From Ilyobacter polytropus DSM 2926 (GTDB lineage Bacteria > Fusobacteriota > Fusobacteriia > Fusobacteriales > Fusobacteriaceae): a stretch of DNA of 64,000 bases. The stretch's first letter is position 1. Each line of letters begins with the position of its first letter. The translations under genes were made by a program, and so were the position numbers. The notes beneath the pieces were generated by a model. It did not search any database. It had not been told where the DNA came from and saw only the letters and a list, made by a program, of their open reading frames with translations. Below, one piece after another: positions 8,612 to 17,215 of this stretch. The stretch lies in assembly GCF_000165505.1 (NCBI RefSeq), contig NC_014634.1, forward strand, positions 60,227 to 124,226, read 5' to 3'.

Positions 8612-10093
8612 TTACAGCTCTAAATCTATATTTTTTTCTCTAGATTTTGATTTATTTGGATATATGATTTTCCCCAGAGTCTTAGGCTGTTTTTGTTTCT
8701 GATTTTTCAGCTCTTTTGATTCTAGATTTTTTACCATTTTTTCTATGTCACTTTCCATATTTTGCAATTCTTTGTCAAATTCTATGTCACTTATATTATA
8801 TTTGGAAGACCAATACTCTTTTTGATTGTTTAGAGCTTCTAAATGCTCGTTAAAACGAAATTTAATAGCGGACGATACTTTGGTGTGGCTTCCAAACTCT
8901 CCGCTTCCTAGATCATATCTCACAGCCTCATTGTTATCTTTTTCATATTCACCGAGTTTAAAAGAGAATTTAGTCTTGTAAAATGAATCTTTAGAATCTT
9001 GACTATTATTTTGAAGATATATTTTTTTATCTAGGGCGATAACTTTTTCAAGATACTTATATGCCCTGTATCCCCTAAGAGTAGTATTATCTTCTATTCC
9101 AAGCTCTGAACTAGCTTCACTATAATGATGTCTAATTACAAGTCCTCTAAATGGATCCTTTTTTAACGGATTTCCTATTAGTTCCTGGATCTTTTCTTTT
9201 TCAGTTTCTCTATAGTTTATTATTAGTCTGTCAGATATTTTTTCTGCATCAGTTGCAGCTCTTGAGATTTCATTTGGATCATTTTTCAAAACCTGAATCC
9301 ATGATTTTATATAAGCAGAATGATTGTCAATTGTTGTATCTAGTTCTAGGTTTAAGCTATTTTGAGTGAAGACTGAGGACAATTCAGCTCTTAGCTCTTC
9401 CTTTGCATAGAGCTCGTCTCCAAAGGATTTACCTTTTTCTCTGTTTAATCTTGATCCATGACCAGTACTATGAGCCATCTCGTGTATAAGAGTGGCTGTA
9501 AATTCCTGTGGCTTCTTAAAGGAATCTCTAAGAGGAATATATATTTTATCTTCTGATGGTCTGTAAAAAGCCCGGTTAGTAGCCATTTCATTGATTTCAC
9601 ATTCTGAGGATTTTATTAGGGTATCATTTATAAACCTTAGCTCACTGCTCTCTACGCATTCTCTTTTAGCTAGCTCAGGGATACCGTCTATATCTGTCCC
9701 ATTAAACAGAGTGAATGAATTTCCAAAAGGAATTTTAAGTTTTTCTTTTTTTATTATTTCATTCCCTTCTGAATCTTTTTCTTTTACCTCTTTTTCAAAT
9801 TTCCAATATTCACATGATACTCCTTTGGAGCCTTTTTTGACTTGCCATCCCTTTTCCTGAGCCTGTTTATAAGTCATCCATCTCGGATCTGTGGATCTAC
9901 AATCTTCTGCGGCCATCATCAACTTAACCCTGTTATATCCTTTATAATTTGTCCCGTTGGTAGGGTTATAGGGAGTTAAAAGTTCTGAATTCCATCCCTT
10001 TTTCCATATAGAGCCTTCCTTTTCTAGATTTTCTATTATTTGGTTGGTCAGATTTTGACGTTCCTTCTTTATTTTCTCTTGTGTTTTATTCAT
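8612..10093 (-). CDS. ArdC-like ssDNA-binding protein with zincin metallopeptidase domain
   Basis: About 493 residues. The N-terminal 130 residues match the ArdC/DUF1738 ssDNA-binding region (NPTNGTNYKGYNRVKLMMAA, then RWMTYKQAQEKGWQVKKGSK). Next comes a metallopeptidase domain with zinc motif HEMAH in ATLIHEMAHSTGH. The C-terminal 180 residues are a lysine-rich extra domain. ArdC-type proteins enter recipients with conjugating DNA and protect it from restriction. ATG 10093 is preferred over GTG 10105 because AAAGGTG sits 8 bases before it. It is the last gene of the relaxase operon and overlaps the small gene upstream. Confidence 0.82.
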   Translation of the reverse strand: MNKTQEKIKKERQNLTNQIIENLEKEGSIWKKGWNSELLTPYNPTNGTNYKGYNRVKLMMAAEDCRSTDPRWMTYKQAQEKGWQVKKGSKGVSCEYWKFEKEVKEKDSEGNEIIKKEKLKIPFGNSFTLFNGTDIDGIPELAKRECVESSELRFINDTLIKSSECEINEMATNRAFYRPSEDKIYIPLRDSFKKPQEFTATLIHEMAHSTGHGSRLNREKGKSFGDELYAKEELRAELSSVFTQNSLNLELDTTIDNHSAYIKSWIQVLKNDPNEISRAATDAEKISDRLIINYRETEKEKIQELIGNPLKKDPFRGLVIRHHYSEASSELGIEDNTTLRGYRAYKYLEKVIALDKKIYLQNNSQDSKDSFYKTKFSFKLGEYEKDNNEAVRYDLGSGEFGSHTKVSSAIKFRFNEHLEALNNQKEYWSSKYNISDIEFDKELQNMESDIEKMVKNLESKELKNQKQKQPKTLGKIIYPNKSKSREKNIDLEL

Positions 10094-10259
10094 CAGGGCG
10101 TTCACCTTTACCTATGAAATAACTTAGATCGGGTTCAAACCACTCCCCATCCATCTCCTTTTCTGAGACTATCCCTGAATTGTCAGTAATTCCAAGATTA
10201 TCTTTTATTATTTTATGTTTGATCCTAATTACTATATCTTCAAATTTATTTTTTTTCAT
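10086..10259 (-). CDS. Small protein of the mobilisation operon, unknown function
   Basis: A 57-residue frame (MKKNKFEDIVIRIKHKIIKD to a C-terminal GKGERPDE) lies between the TraD-like and ArdC-like genes, overlapping both (14 and 8 bases). GGGGGACAAGT precedes its ATG. The tight packing and the operon position argue that it is real. No family is recognised; the C-terminal half is acidic and Trp/Phe containing (DGEWFEPDLSYFIG). Confidence 0.55.
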   Translation of the reverse strand: MKKNKFEDIVIRIKHKIIKDNLGITDNSGIVSEKEMDGEWFEPDLSYFIGKGERPDE

Positions 10260-10788
10260 ACTTGTCCCCCTGTTTATAATTATTCTTTCTTTTAATCAAT
10301 ATTCTAGTTCCCGCCTCATTATAGCCTTTCTTTTCATGAAGATCCCTTTTCTTGAACTGGATAAGATATCCTACGAGTGCACCCTTATCTTTTTTATCTA
10401 GATCTGCTATCTCAAATAGCGCACCTATACCTATGAGCTTATGGGCTCTCTTTTTTTTTTCAAGATAAGTCATATACGAGAACTCTATTTCCCTTGTTTT
10501 TTCTGCTCTACTCTTTTTCAAAAATAATTTTTTACCCTCTACAAGAAATGATTTTTCCTGTTTTGGAGAAAGGTTTTTGTATTCTAAAATGTAGCCCAAA
10601 ATAGTTTCAATCGGCTGGTTGTCAATCTCGGCTTTCTCAACTAGTATTCCAAGCATAAGAAGCCTTTTTGCTCTCTCTTTCCTGAGAATAAACTGACTTT
10701 TCCTTTCAAAACTAGCCAATTTCAGCCTGGCTTTTTTATCTGCTATGTACAATTTTCTCTTTTTTGAATATAGGTTCTCTAGATTCAT
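10246..10788 (-). CDS. traD: TraD-like conjugal transfer protein with two copies of the domain
   Basis: About 180 residues, highly basic. Two similar segments are visible: KERAKRLLMLGILVEKAEI near residues 38-56 with LGYILEYKNL after it, and KKKRAHKLIGIGALFEIADL near 112-131 with VGYLIQFKKR after it. Each matches the short TraD protein of Ti-type conjugation systems (R-K-x2-R-x3-I-G-A-L-x3-A-x-L), which accompanies MOBQ relaxases. ATG 10788 is preferred to TTG 10791 by spacing from AGGAGG. It lies 17 bases after the relaxase stop. Confidence 0.7.
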   Translation of the reverse strand: MNLENLYSKKRKLYIADKKARLKLASFERKSQFILRKERAKRLLMLGILVEKAEIDNQPIETILGYILEYKNLSPKQEKSFLVEGKKLFLKKSRAEKTREIEFSYMTYLEKKKRAHKLIGIGALFEIADLDKKDKGALVGYLIQFKKRDLHEKKGYNEAGTRILIKRKNNYKQGDKYEKK

Positions 10789-10805
10789 CAAAGCCTCCTG
10801 TAGTT

Positions 10806-13073
10806 CTATCTTTCTAATTCTGCTATATCTTTATCATCCTCCCTTTTAAAAATCTTTGGTTTCATGCTTTGCTTTATGTCGTTTGGTTTAGAATCTTCTT
10901 GAAATAAATCCCCAATCTTTTTAAGGTTCCTTGAGTTTTGTTTTGAATGAGAAACAGAATAAGACCTGGTTAAAGGTCTATATGATTTTTGCATGTTGTT
11001 GCAGATAATTATTTTACCTTTACTGGAAGATAACTCCATTTTTGTCCTGTTTAGAGCCTTGTAAATGTTATTGCTAACTTCTTTTACCTGATCTTTCAGG
11101 AGCTTAGGATCTACGGCCTTATAAAGTTTTGAATGCTCTTTTGTTAGATGGTTGTATTTCTTTTCGAGAGGATCTATTTTAGAATTAAGGGTGTTTATTT
11201 TTTTATTAAGCTTTCTCGACTGTATAAAATATATTTTACTCGTCAGTTGCAGCTTATTTTCAAGAATTCTTCTTTCCTCTTTAAATTCACATATCATATT
11301 ATTTAATTGAATCTTTTGTTTTTCAAGATAAGAGTATTTCCCTTTTGTCAGTTTGTTGAGTGCTTTTTTCTCTAGCATCTCCTCTGATTTTAGTAAATTC
11401 TCAAGTTTTTTAACTCCATTTTTAAGCCTGCCTTGTTTGTTTTCCTCTTTTCTTTTGTAGTCTAAAGAGATTTCAAGTATTTTTGGTTTACTTATCTTTT
11501 TGACAGTTGCTTCCTGCCTTTCTATGAGCTTTTCAAGCATTACTGCTTTATGAATAAGCTTTGAATATCTAGGTCTGTTTTCAGAATTGTTAATATCAGT
11601 TGTTTTCTTTTTAAAATTATCTATATTAAGCTTTGAAGTTAAATATTCCCATCTGAGCCTGATAAGTTTCTCAATGTTATAAGTTTCAAGAGTTTCTTTG
11701 TCAGGTAACTTGCTTTTACTTAATTCTTTTTCTAAAACTTTCTTTTCAAGTTTAAGCTTTTTTAGATCTCTCCCAGGATTCCCTTTGGATAAATGTTTAA
11801 TATTATAATCAATTCTTTCTAGGCTATCTTTTATAGACAAATAACTCGATAAGTCTACCGTTCTTCTGAGTTTAGAAATATTTATATTAGATTTAATATT
11901 ATCAAGACTATTTTCTTTGATATGCTTCTCAGAATCTGTTTTCTTTATTCCAAATCTATTTTCGAGTTCTTCAATTAAGGCTTCTTTTTTACTTGTATAA
12001 GCCCTCTCAAGAGCTCTGTATTTCGCAATATATTTGCTGGTCTCTGGCAGATATTCTTCAATATCATTGATTTTTGCCCTAAGATCATCTAGTTTAGTTT
12101 TTATATCCATATTAGTCGGGTCTATTTTTAGCTCTTTCTTCAGTTTGAAGTTTCTATTGAGAAACTTATAATAGTCCCCGTTGGTAATGGAGTTAAGGGT
12201 GGATTTTTTTAATTTATTCTTGTCTAATTTCTTGTCTATTTCTTTTATTTTAAGTAAAATATCTTTTTTTTCGAGAGGTGAAGTCCTAGTTCTGTACTCC
12301 TTCTCTTTTTCTATTTTAAGTTGTCTTGCCTCTTGGAATTCAGAAAGACTTTTCTTTTCCAGGGTAGATAGGTTTCTCTCTACTTTATTTAGAAGATTTC
12401 CAGAAATATTTACAGCTGGCCTGGTGAGGTACTCAACTTTATTAATATCGTTATTTTCAAGAGCTTCATTTAACTGATCTTTAATAGATCTGTGATCAAC
12501 TCTGTCTTTAAATCCTGCCATTTCAAGATGTTTATTAGTTATAGCTGCAAATTGTTTCCTTGCATTTAAAAGGACCTCTTTCTTTTGCCAGATCCTATCT
12601 TTTTTAGCTCCACCTTTATTAGGGTAACGAAAATTTGCTCTTTTAAAAAAAGCATCTGGATCTCTTTCAATTCCATCATTTTTTCTTTCAGTAAACATAA
12701 AATGTGCATGGGTATTTTCCTGCCCATTGTTATAGCTCCTATGGATGGCATATGTGTATGCAAAATCTCTTCCAAGCATAATATCTTTGAATTCATTCAT
12801 AAGTTTAATGTTTTCATCGATGGAGAGCTCATTAGGAAGGGAAACTTCAAATTCACGATAAGATCTTCCATTTACATTTTCAAATATATCAGCAGCTTGC
12901 CAAAATTTAACTGGGTCTTCTATTCCCCACTGTGGCATGTTTCCCGAGTTTTTATATTGAAGCTCTTCTTTTTTATGACTTTTAGAGTATTTACCGGACC
13001 TGGTAATATATTCTGCATGAGGACCTCCAAATCCAATATTCCCTATTTTATATGTCAGATGATAGTTAGCCAT
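10806..13073 (-). CDS. mobA: MOBQ (MobA/MobL) relaxase
   Basis: 755 residues. The N-terminal 200 residues are the MobA/MobL nuclease domain that nicks oriT and covalently holds the 5' end: start MANYHLTYKIG, candidate catalytic Tyr in HAEYITRSGKYSKS (residues 22 and 29), and metal-binding HxH in NTHAHFMFTER (122 and 124). The remaining 550 residues are very lysine/glutamate rich, mostly coiled coil, and no helicase motif is evident. AAGGAGG precedes ATG. It is the first gene of a minus-strand operon with the TraD-like, small and ArdC-like genes, and faces an oriT candidate. Confidence 0.92.
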   Translation of the reverse strand: MANYHLTYKIGNIGFGGPHAEYITRSGKYSKSHKKEELQYKNSGNMPQWGIEDPVKFWQAADIFENVNGRSYREFEVSLPNELSIDENIKLMNEFKDIMLGRDFAYTYAIHRSYNNGQENTHAHFMFTERKNDGIERDPDAFFKRANFRYPNKGGAKKDRIWQKKEVLLNARKQFAAITNKHLEMAGFKDRVDHRSIKDQLNEALENNDINKVEYLTRPAVNISGNLLNKVERNLSTLEKKSLSEFQEARQLKIEKEKEYRTRTSPLEKKDILLKIKEIDKKLDKNKLKKSTLNSITNGDYYKFLNRNFKLKKELKIDPTNMDIKTKLDDLRAKINDIEEYLPETSKYIAKYRALERAYTSKKEALIEELENRFGIKKTDSEKHIKENSLDNIKSNINISKLRRTVDLSSYLSIKDSLERIDYNIKHLSKGNPGRDLKKLKLEKKVLEKELSKSKLPDKETLETYNIEKLIRLRWEYLTSKLNIDNFKKKTTDINNSENRPRYSKLIHKAVMLEKLIERQEATVKKISKPKILEISLDYKRKEENKQGRLKNGVKKLENLLKSEEMLEKKALNKLTKGKYSYLEKQKIQLNNMICEFKEERRILENKLQLTSKIYFIQSRKLNKKINTLNSKIDPLEKKYNHLTKEHSKLYKAVDPKLLKDQVKEVSNNIYKALNRTKMELSSSKGKIIICNNMQKSYRPLTRSYSVSHSKQNSRNLKKIGDLFQEDSKPNDIKQSMKPKIFKREDDKDIAELER

Positions 13074-13424
13074 AAGAAATCCTCCTTAAAAAAATAACAG
13101 GTGGGGAGAAAATTCCCACAAGCGAAGCTTTACCAAATGAAATGAAGGGGAAATCATCAGAAATCAAAGTGGTTTTTAATCTTACACGTGAGTTCAATTT
13201 TGCCAATAGGTAAAAATGAACGCGTAAGCGTGCACTCCTTCATTTCGGAGTGATTTATCTCATAAAATTATTATAGGACAATCAGATCTGAGATGATATC
13301 CATTGCACGCCATAAAATACAAATTATTTTGTGGTTATGTTACCGATCAGTCCAAGTTTCGAATCTTTACTTAATTAAATTGAAAAGGTATAATAAAACA
13401 AATATATATTGGGAGGATGGCTGT
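13074..13424. other. Intergenic region carrying the oriT candidate
   Basis: Lies between the relaxase and the next plus-strand gene. It holds several short inverted sequences (GTGGGGAGAAAATTCCCAC near 13100-13120) and the nick-like site described separately. No gene was seen in it. Confidence 0.5.
13220..13252. other. Candidate origin of transfer (oriT) nick region
   Basis: GCGTAAGCGTGCACTCC at 13222-13238 resembles the MOBQ nick consensus (TAAGTGCGCCCT in IncQ-type plasmids) and is followed by a hairpin, CACTCC-ttcatttc-GGAGTG (13233-13252). The position 150 bases upstream of the relaxase start is where MOBQ oriT sites normally lie. Resemblance by eye only. Confidence 0.5.
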
Positions 13425-14135
13425 ATGTATGGACTAACTGAAAAGGAATTCTATCAAATAATTACTGTACTAAACGCTTACTCCAAAGATATAGAATGGG
13501 TTAAAATATTTGAGTCTAGATCTAGAGATGATTACAAAAAAACATCTGATATAGACCTTGCAATCTCATTTAAAGAAGACAGACTATTAGAAATAAAAAG
13601 TGATTTTTACAATACACAACTTCCTTACATGGTTGATATCATTGATTATAATAAAAATACAAATAAAAATTTAGAAAGTCTTATAGATAAAGAAGGACAA
13701 ATTATTTTTTTGACAGATAATAAGGGGAGTATAGTTACGAATGAAAGTAAGCTAAAATATAAATTATCAAATTTTGAAAAAGTTTTATCTAAATTGGATG
13801 ATTCTTTAAAAAAAGATCCCAATTTAGATGACCTGTATTTAGACGGCACGATCCAAAGGTTTGAGTTTGTGTTTGAACTAAGTTGGAAGCTTATGAAAGG
13901 TTATTTAGAATACAATGGAATAGAAGTTAATAGCCCTAGAGAGAGCTTCAGACAAGCTTTTAAAAATTCTATATTAGATAATGCTACTGATTGGATAAAA
14001 ATGATGGAAGATAGAAATAGGACTTCTCACACATACAATCTAGATACCGCTTGGGAAATATACGGAAAAATTAAAAGTGATTATATTTACCTTTTTAAGA
14101 AATTTTACGAATTAATAAAATCGAAGATAATATAA
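13425..14135 (+). CDS. Fused nucleotidyltransferase and HI0074-type substrate-binding protein
   Basis: 236 residues from ATG 13425, chosen for the GGGAGG 9 bases before it. Residues 1-110 are an MNT-type nucleotidyltransferase: FESRSRDDYKKTSDIDLAIS keeps both Asp residues but has Glu where FGS normally has Gly, and the third Asp is in YMVDIIDY. Residues 115-236 match the HI0074 nucleotidyltransferase-substrate-binding family, with FEFVFELSWKLMKGYLEYNG and EDRNRTSHTYN. These are usually two genes; here they are one. Likely a member of the MNT/HEPN-like toxin-antitoxin group; activity is uncertain given the loop change. Confidence 0.78.
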   Translation: MYGLTEKEFYQIITVLNAYSKDIEWVKIFESRSRDDYKKTSDIDLAISFKEDRLLEIKSDFYNTQLPYMVDIIDYNKNTNKNLESLIDKEGQIIFLTDNKGSIVTNESKLKYKLSNFEKVLSKLDDSLKKDPNLDDLYLDGTIQRFEFVFELSWKLMKGYLEYNGIEVNSPRESFRQAFKNSILDNATDWIKMMEDRNRTSHTYNLDTAWEIYGKIKSDYIYLFKKFYELIKSKII

Positions 14136-14141
14136 TTTAAG

Positions 14142-14185
14142 AAAAAGGATCAAATTTGAGTCTATTCTCAAATTTGATCCTTTTT
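14142..14185 (+). terminator. Strong rho-independent terminator
   Basis: A perfect 19-bp stem, AAAAAGGATCAAATTTGAG and its complement, with a six-base loop, begins six bases after the stop of the fused nucleotidyltransferase gene. The A/T ends give a T run in both directions. Confidence 0.88.
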
Positions 14186-14310
14186 CTATGTGAATACATA
14201 TTTTACTATCTTTTATCACAGAAACTTCTTCAACAAGAATATCTAGAACGTTTTATGTGTCTTTTTTTTCTTAAAAAGTATAATCTGTATTAAATAAAAA
14301 ATCTAGAATT

Positions 14311-14985
14311 CTACTTTATTTCATTTAAAGTCTTTATAACTTTTCCACAAATAATAAAATCATCATATTCATCTACAATAATAGGGGAATATTCGCTGTT
14401 GTCAGAGTATAGAATTATAATATTATTTTTTTTAAAAAATCTTTTAACATAAGCTTCTCCATTTAAAAGAAAAACACCAATATCTTTGGACTTAAGCTCT
14501 GTATCTTTTTTCATTACTATGACTGCCTTATCTGTGATAGTTGGCTCCATAGAGTGTCCATCAACTATGATTCCAATACAATTTTCTTTTCCACTCAGAT
14601 GTAAAGATATATATTCTAATGGGACCGAATCAGGAATATATCCACATCCAGCTGAAACACTTTCATAGATTGGAATTGTATCAACCTTGGTATCTGAAAT
14701 TAGCTCTATTTGTTGATTGATCTTATCGTTAAAGTCTGGAAGATAATAATCTGAAAGGGCATCTTCTTCAATTATACCAGCTAGTTTATATAGTTCAATA
14801 TAATTCATGTCTAGGCCTGTAGCAATTTTTTTTAAATGTTCATAATTAATTTTTTTTCTTTCGCCAACCTCTATTCTATGTATAACAGAGGTCTCTAAAT
14901 CACACTTGTATGATAACTGACCTTGGGATAAATTTAGACTTTCTCTTCTCTTTCTAATGAACTCTCCAATTTTTTTAATATCCAT
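14311..14985 (-). CDS. CI/LexA-type repressor (HTH plus S24 peptidase domain)
   Basis: 224 residues from ATG 14985; AAAGGAAT lies 4-11 bases before it, so the TTG at 15000 is not used. An N-terminal XRE helix-turn-helix (LSQGQLSYKCDLETSVIHRI) is followed by a self-cleavage region with Ala-Gly in VSAGCGYI, catalytic Ser in GHSMEP and catalytic Lys in GEAYVKRF. Proteins like this are cleaved under RecA/SOS control and hold mobile elements silent. It is divergent from a Cro-like gene and the conjugation operon, so DNA damage probably induces transfer; that link is inference. Confidence 0.88.
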   Translation of the reverse strand: MDIKKIGEFIRKRRESLNLSQGQLSYKCDLETSVIHRIEVGERKKINYEHLKKIATGLDMNYIELYKLAGIIEEDALSDYYLPDFNDKINQQIELISDTKVDTIPIYESVSAGCGYIPDSVPLEYISLHLSGKENCIGIIVDGHSMEPTITDKAVIVMKKDTELKSKDIGVFLLNGEAYVKRFFKKNNIIILYSDNSEYSPIIVDEYDDFIICGKVIKTLNEIK

Positions 14986-15033
14986 TTTTATTCCTTTCAA
15001 TCAATTTAATTTCATTATAGTTTACTTTATTAA

Positions 15034-15115
15034 TTGACAATTAGCATAGTATTTTTTATTTTTTATTGACAAATAGCAATTTTAATTATAGAATTTTAGT
15101 GTCAAAAAGCAATTG
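15034..15115. promoter_or_regulatory. Divergent promoter with three operator-like repeats
   Basis: Three similar sites occur: TTGACAATTAGCATAG (15034), TTGACAAATAGCAATT (15066) and TGTCAAAAAGCAATTG (15100). The middle one doubles as a -35 box: TTGACA, 17 bases, then TAGAAT at 15089-15094, firing rightward into the cro-like gene and trb operon. The repeats are the likely binding sites of the flanking CI-type repressor. Confidence 0.7.
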
Positions 15116-15139
15116 AGGAGGTGGATTATTTTAATAAAA

Positions 15140-15328
15140 GTGAAAAGCATCATTTTAAAAAAAAGTATAAGCATATCTGAATTATCTGAGAGAACATCAC
15201 TAGACTATAAATCTCTTCATAATATAATCTCAAACAAAACTAAAGGGGCAAAATTCTCTACTTTAGATAAGATTGCTAAAGCTTTGGATATTTCTATTGA
15301 TGAGCTTTTTGACCGTGAGGACTATTAA
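15140..15328 (+). CDS. Small XRE/Cro-type HTH regulator
   Basis: About 62 residues of helix-turn-helix: KSISISELSERTSLDYKSLH then FSTLDKIAKALDISIDELFD. AGGAGG at 15116-15121 sets the start nearby, but the best visible initiator is GTG 15140, rather far from it; a rare ATT or ATA start just upstream is possible. It is divergent from the CI-type repressor and 20 bases before trbC, so it probably acts as the Cro-like switch for the conjugation genes. Confidence 0.75.
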   Translation: MKSIILKKSISISELSERTSLDYKSLHNIISNKTKGAKFSTLDKIAKALDISIDELFDREDY

Positions 15329-15348
15329 AATCTAAGGGAGGATTTTCA

Positions 15349-15669
15349 ATGAAAAAGTTTTTAAAAAGTAATTTGCATTACCTAATTGTTGCGGGGATGT
15401 TTATTTTAATAAGGGAGGTTGGTATGGCGTCTTCTTCAGACATGCCCTTTGTCGGACCTCTTGAAGAGATTATGTTGGCAATCACAGGTCCGGTTGCTAA
15501 ATATTTAGCGATTATTTGTGTTGCAGGATGTGGTCTTGCTATGTCGTTTGGTGAGATGGGTGGAGCTATGAAAAGACTTGTTAATATTGTCTTTGGTATT
15601 TCAATAGTTTTTGCTGCAGTTAGTTGGGTTCCAACTTTCTTCAGTTTTTCAGGTGGAGTTAATTTTTAA
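15349..15669 (+). CDS. trbC: TrbC/VirB2-type pilin
   Basis: 106 residues with a long signal segment (LHYLIVAGMFILIREVGMAS), a likely cleavage near residue 27, and two hydrophobic helices (IMLAITGPVAKYLAIICVAG and IVFGISIVFAAVSWVPTFF) around the short polar loop GEMGGAMKR. This is the TrbC/VirB2 layout for the major pilus subunit. It is the first structural gene of the transfer operon, 20 bases after the regulator. Confidence 0.85.
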   Translation: MKKFLKSNLHYLIVAGMFILIREVGMASSSDMPFVGPLEEIMLAITGPVAKYLAIICVAGCGLAMSFGEMGGAMKRLVNIVFGISIVFAAVSWVPTFFSFSGGVNF

Positions 15670-15680
15670 GGAGGGAAGCT

Positions 15681-16364
15681 ATGAACTATAAACCAGACAC
15701 TCCTCCTTTCGTTGCTAATTGTCAAAAGATAAACCCAATGGATTCTTGGCATGACAGGTACTTAAATCTTTCTAAGGGAGTCAGAAACTGGCAATTAGCT
15801 TTTTCTTTTATCTTTATTCTTTTTACCGGTTCTCTTATAGTTACATATTTTATAAGTATCAAAGCAACATTTGTTCCATACATAATTGAAGTTGAGAAAA
15901 ATGGAAAAGTTAACTCTATAGGCAAACCATTGGAGCAAAATTACAAAGTAACTGAGGGACAAATAAAGTATTTTTTACGCCAGTTTATTTTAAATACCAG
16001 AACTATACCTTTAGATCCAGTTCTTTATGGAAAAAAGTATAAAGAAGCTTTCTATTTTGTTAGTAAACAATCAAAGCAAAAGCTTGGATTACTATACGTA
16101 GAAGATGAAGTTCTTAAAAAACTAACAGCTAAAGAAACAGTTTCACCAGAGATTATATCTATTGCTAAAATTGCAGGTACCCCTAACTCATACCAGATAA
16201 GATGGACTGAAACATATTTTGGTAAAGAGGGAGGAGTAAAAGAAAAAAAACAATTCTCTGGGATCTATACTATTTCATCAAATCCACCTAAAACAGAGGA
16301 AGCTTTATACAGGAATCCACTTGGAATTATTATCGAAGATTTTTCACAGTCTATTGAAATATAG
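15681..16364 (+). CDS. trbF: TrbF/VirB8-type inner-membrane assembly protein
   Basis: 227 residues. A cytoplasmic N-terminus (WHDRYLNLSKGVRNWQ) precedes one membrane helix (residues 40-62) and a periplasmic domain beginning FVPYIIEVEKNGKV, the conserved TrbF/VirB8 stretch. GLLYVEDEVLKK and SYQIRWTE also fit. VirB8 proteins connect the inner-membrane ATPase platform to the outer core of the secretion channel. AAGGAGGGAAGC precedes ATG. Confidence 0.88.
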   Translation: MNYKPDTPPFVANCQKINPMDSWHDRYLNLSKGVRNWQLAFSFIFILFTGSLIVTYFISIKATFVPYIIEVEKNGKVNSIGKPLEQNYKVTEGQIKYFLRQFILNTRTIPLDPVLYGKKYKEAFYFVSKQSKQKLGLLYVEDEVLKKLTAKETVSPEIISIAKIAGTPNSYQIRWTETYFGKEGGVKEKKQFSGIYTISSNPPKTEEALYRNPLGIIIEDFSQSIEI

Positions 16365-16377
16365 AAGGAGAATGAAG

Positions 16378-17214
16378 ATGAAAAAATTAATATTAGGAAC
16401 CTTTATAATTGTTAGCTGTTTTTCATTCTCAGAAGAATCTAGTTATAAAGACTTTTCTATGAAAGATCCCGTTATAAGGACAGGCTTAAAAGAAGCTGAA
16501 GAAAACATTTCTAGAAACTTTATTTTTAATCAAGGAGATATGTATAGGATCTATGCTAGGGAGGGATTCCTAACAACAATATTACTTCAGCCAGGAGAAG
16601 AAGTTGAATTTTTAGGTGGTGGAGATACCTCTAGATGGGCTATTGAACAGGCAATAACAGGTTCTAATGAAGGAGAAAGAACTGCAATTTATATCAAACC
16701 ATTTCAACAAGAAATCAAAACAAACCTGGTTATTAATACAAATAAAAGGCAGTATCATTTTTTTCTTCAAAGCGCTAAAAATTACTATAATCCTCTGATT
16801 AGTTTTCTGTACCCTAGAGAATCTCAATTAAAGTATAAGATTCAAAAACTTAAGGATGAAAAACAATTGACTCCAGTAAACACTGAAGATCTCTTCTTTG
16901 GATATAAGATAAATCACTCAAGGTATAAAATAGCTCCCTCACAGGTATTTGATGACGGGAATAAAACATTTCTGATAATGAAAAAAGAAATAAAAAGTTC
17001 CGAGGCTCCTGTAATCTATGTAGAAGATCCTCTTACAGGAGACATAGCACTAGTAAATTATAGAATTAAAGGCAATTATTATATAATTGATCGGATTTTT
17101 GATAAGGCAATTATAAAACTTGGTAAAAAAGAAGTAAAAATTAAGAGAACTATTAATTCTAATAGAAAAAGGAAGGATAATATTAAGCTATCTGGTCGTA
17201 GAGGTGAGCTTTGA
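16378..17214 (+). CDS. trbG: TrbG/VirB9-type outer-membrane core protein
   Basis: 278 residues from ATG 16378, 7 bases after GAAGGAG; upstream in-frame starts overlap trbF. A signal peptide is clear (MKKLILGTFIIVSCFSFSEE). The middle has the VirB9 beta domain (GFLTTILLQPGEEVEFLGGG, then TNLVINTNKRQYHFFLQS) and the C-terminal lobe has DGNKTFLIMKKEIKSSEAPV and YYIIDRIFDKAIIKLGKKEV. It forms the outer ring with VirB10. Confidence 0.9.
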   Translation: MKKLILGTFIIVSCFSFSEESSYKDFSMKDPVIRTGLKEAEENISRNFIFNQGDMYRIYAREGFLTTILLQPGEEVEFLGGGDTSRWAIEQAITGSNEGERTAIYIKPFQQEIKTNLVINTNKRQYHFFLQSAKNYYNPLISFLYPRESQLKYKIQKLKDEKQLTPVNTEDLFFGYKINHSRYKIAPSQVFDDGNKTFLIMKKEIKSSEAPVIYVEDPLTGDIALVNYRIKGNYYIIDRIFDKAIIKLGKKEVKIKRTINSNRKRKDNIKLSGRRGEL

Positions 17215-17215
17215 T

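Noticed and set aside
12585..13097. 170-residue plus-strand frame opposite the relaxase start
   Set aside because: It is antisense to the conserved relaxase catalytic domain, has no recognisable family and no ribosome binding site.
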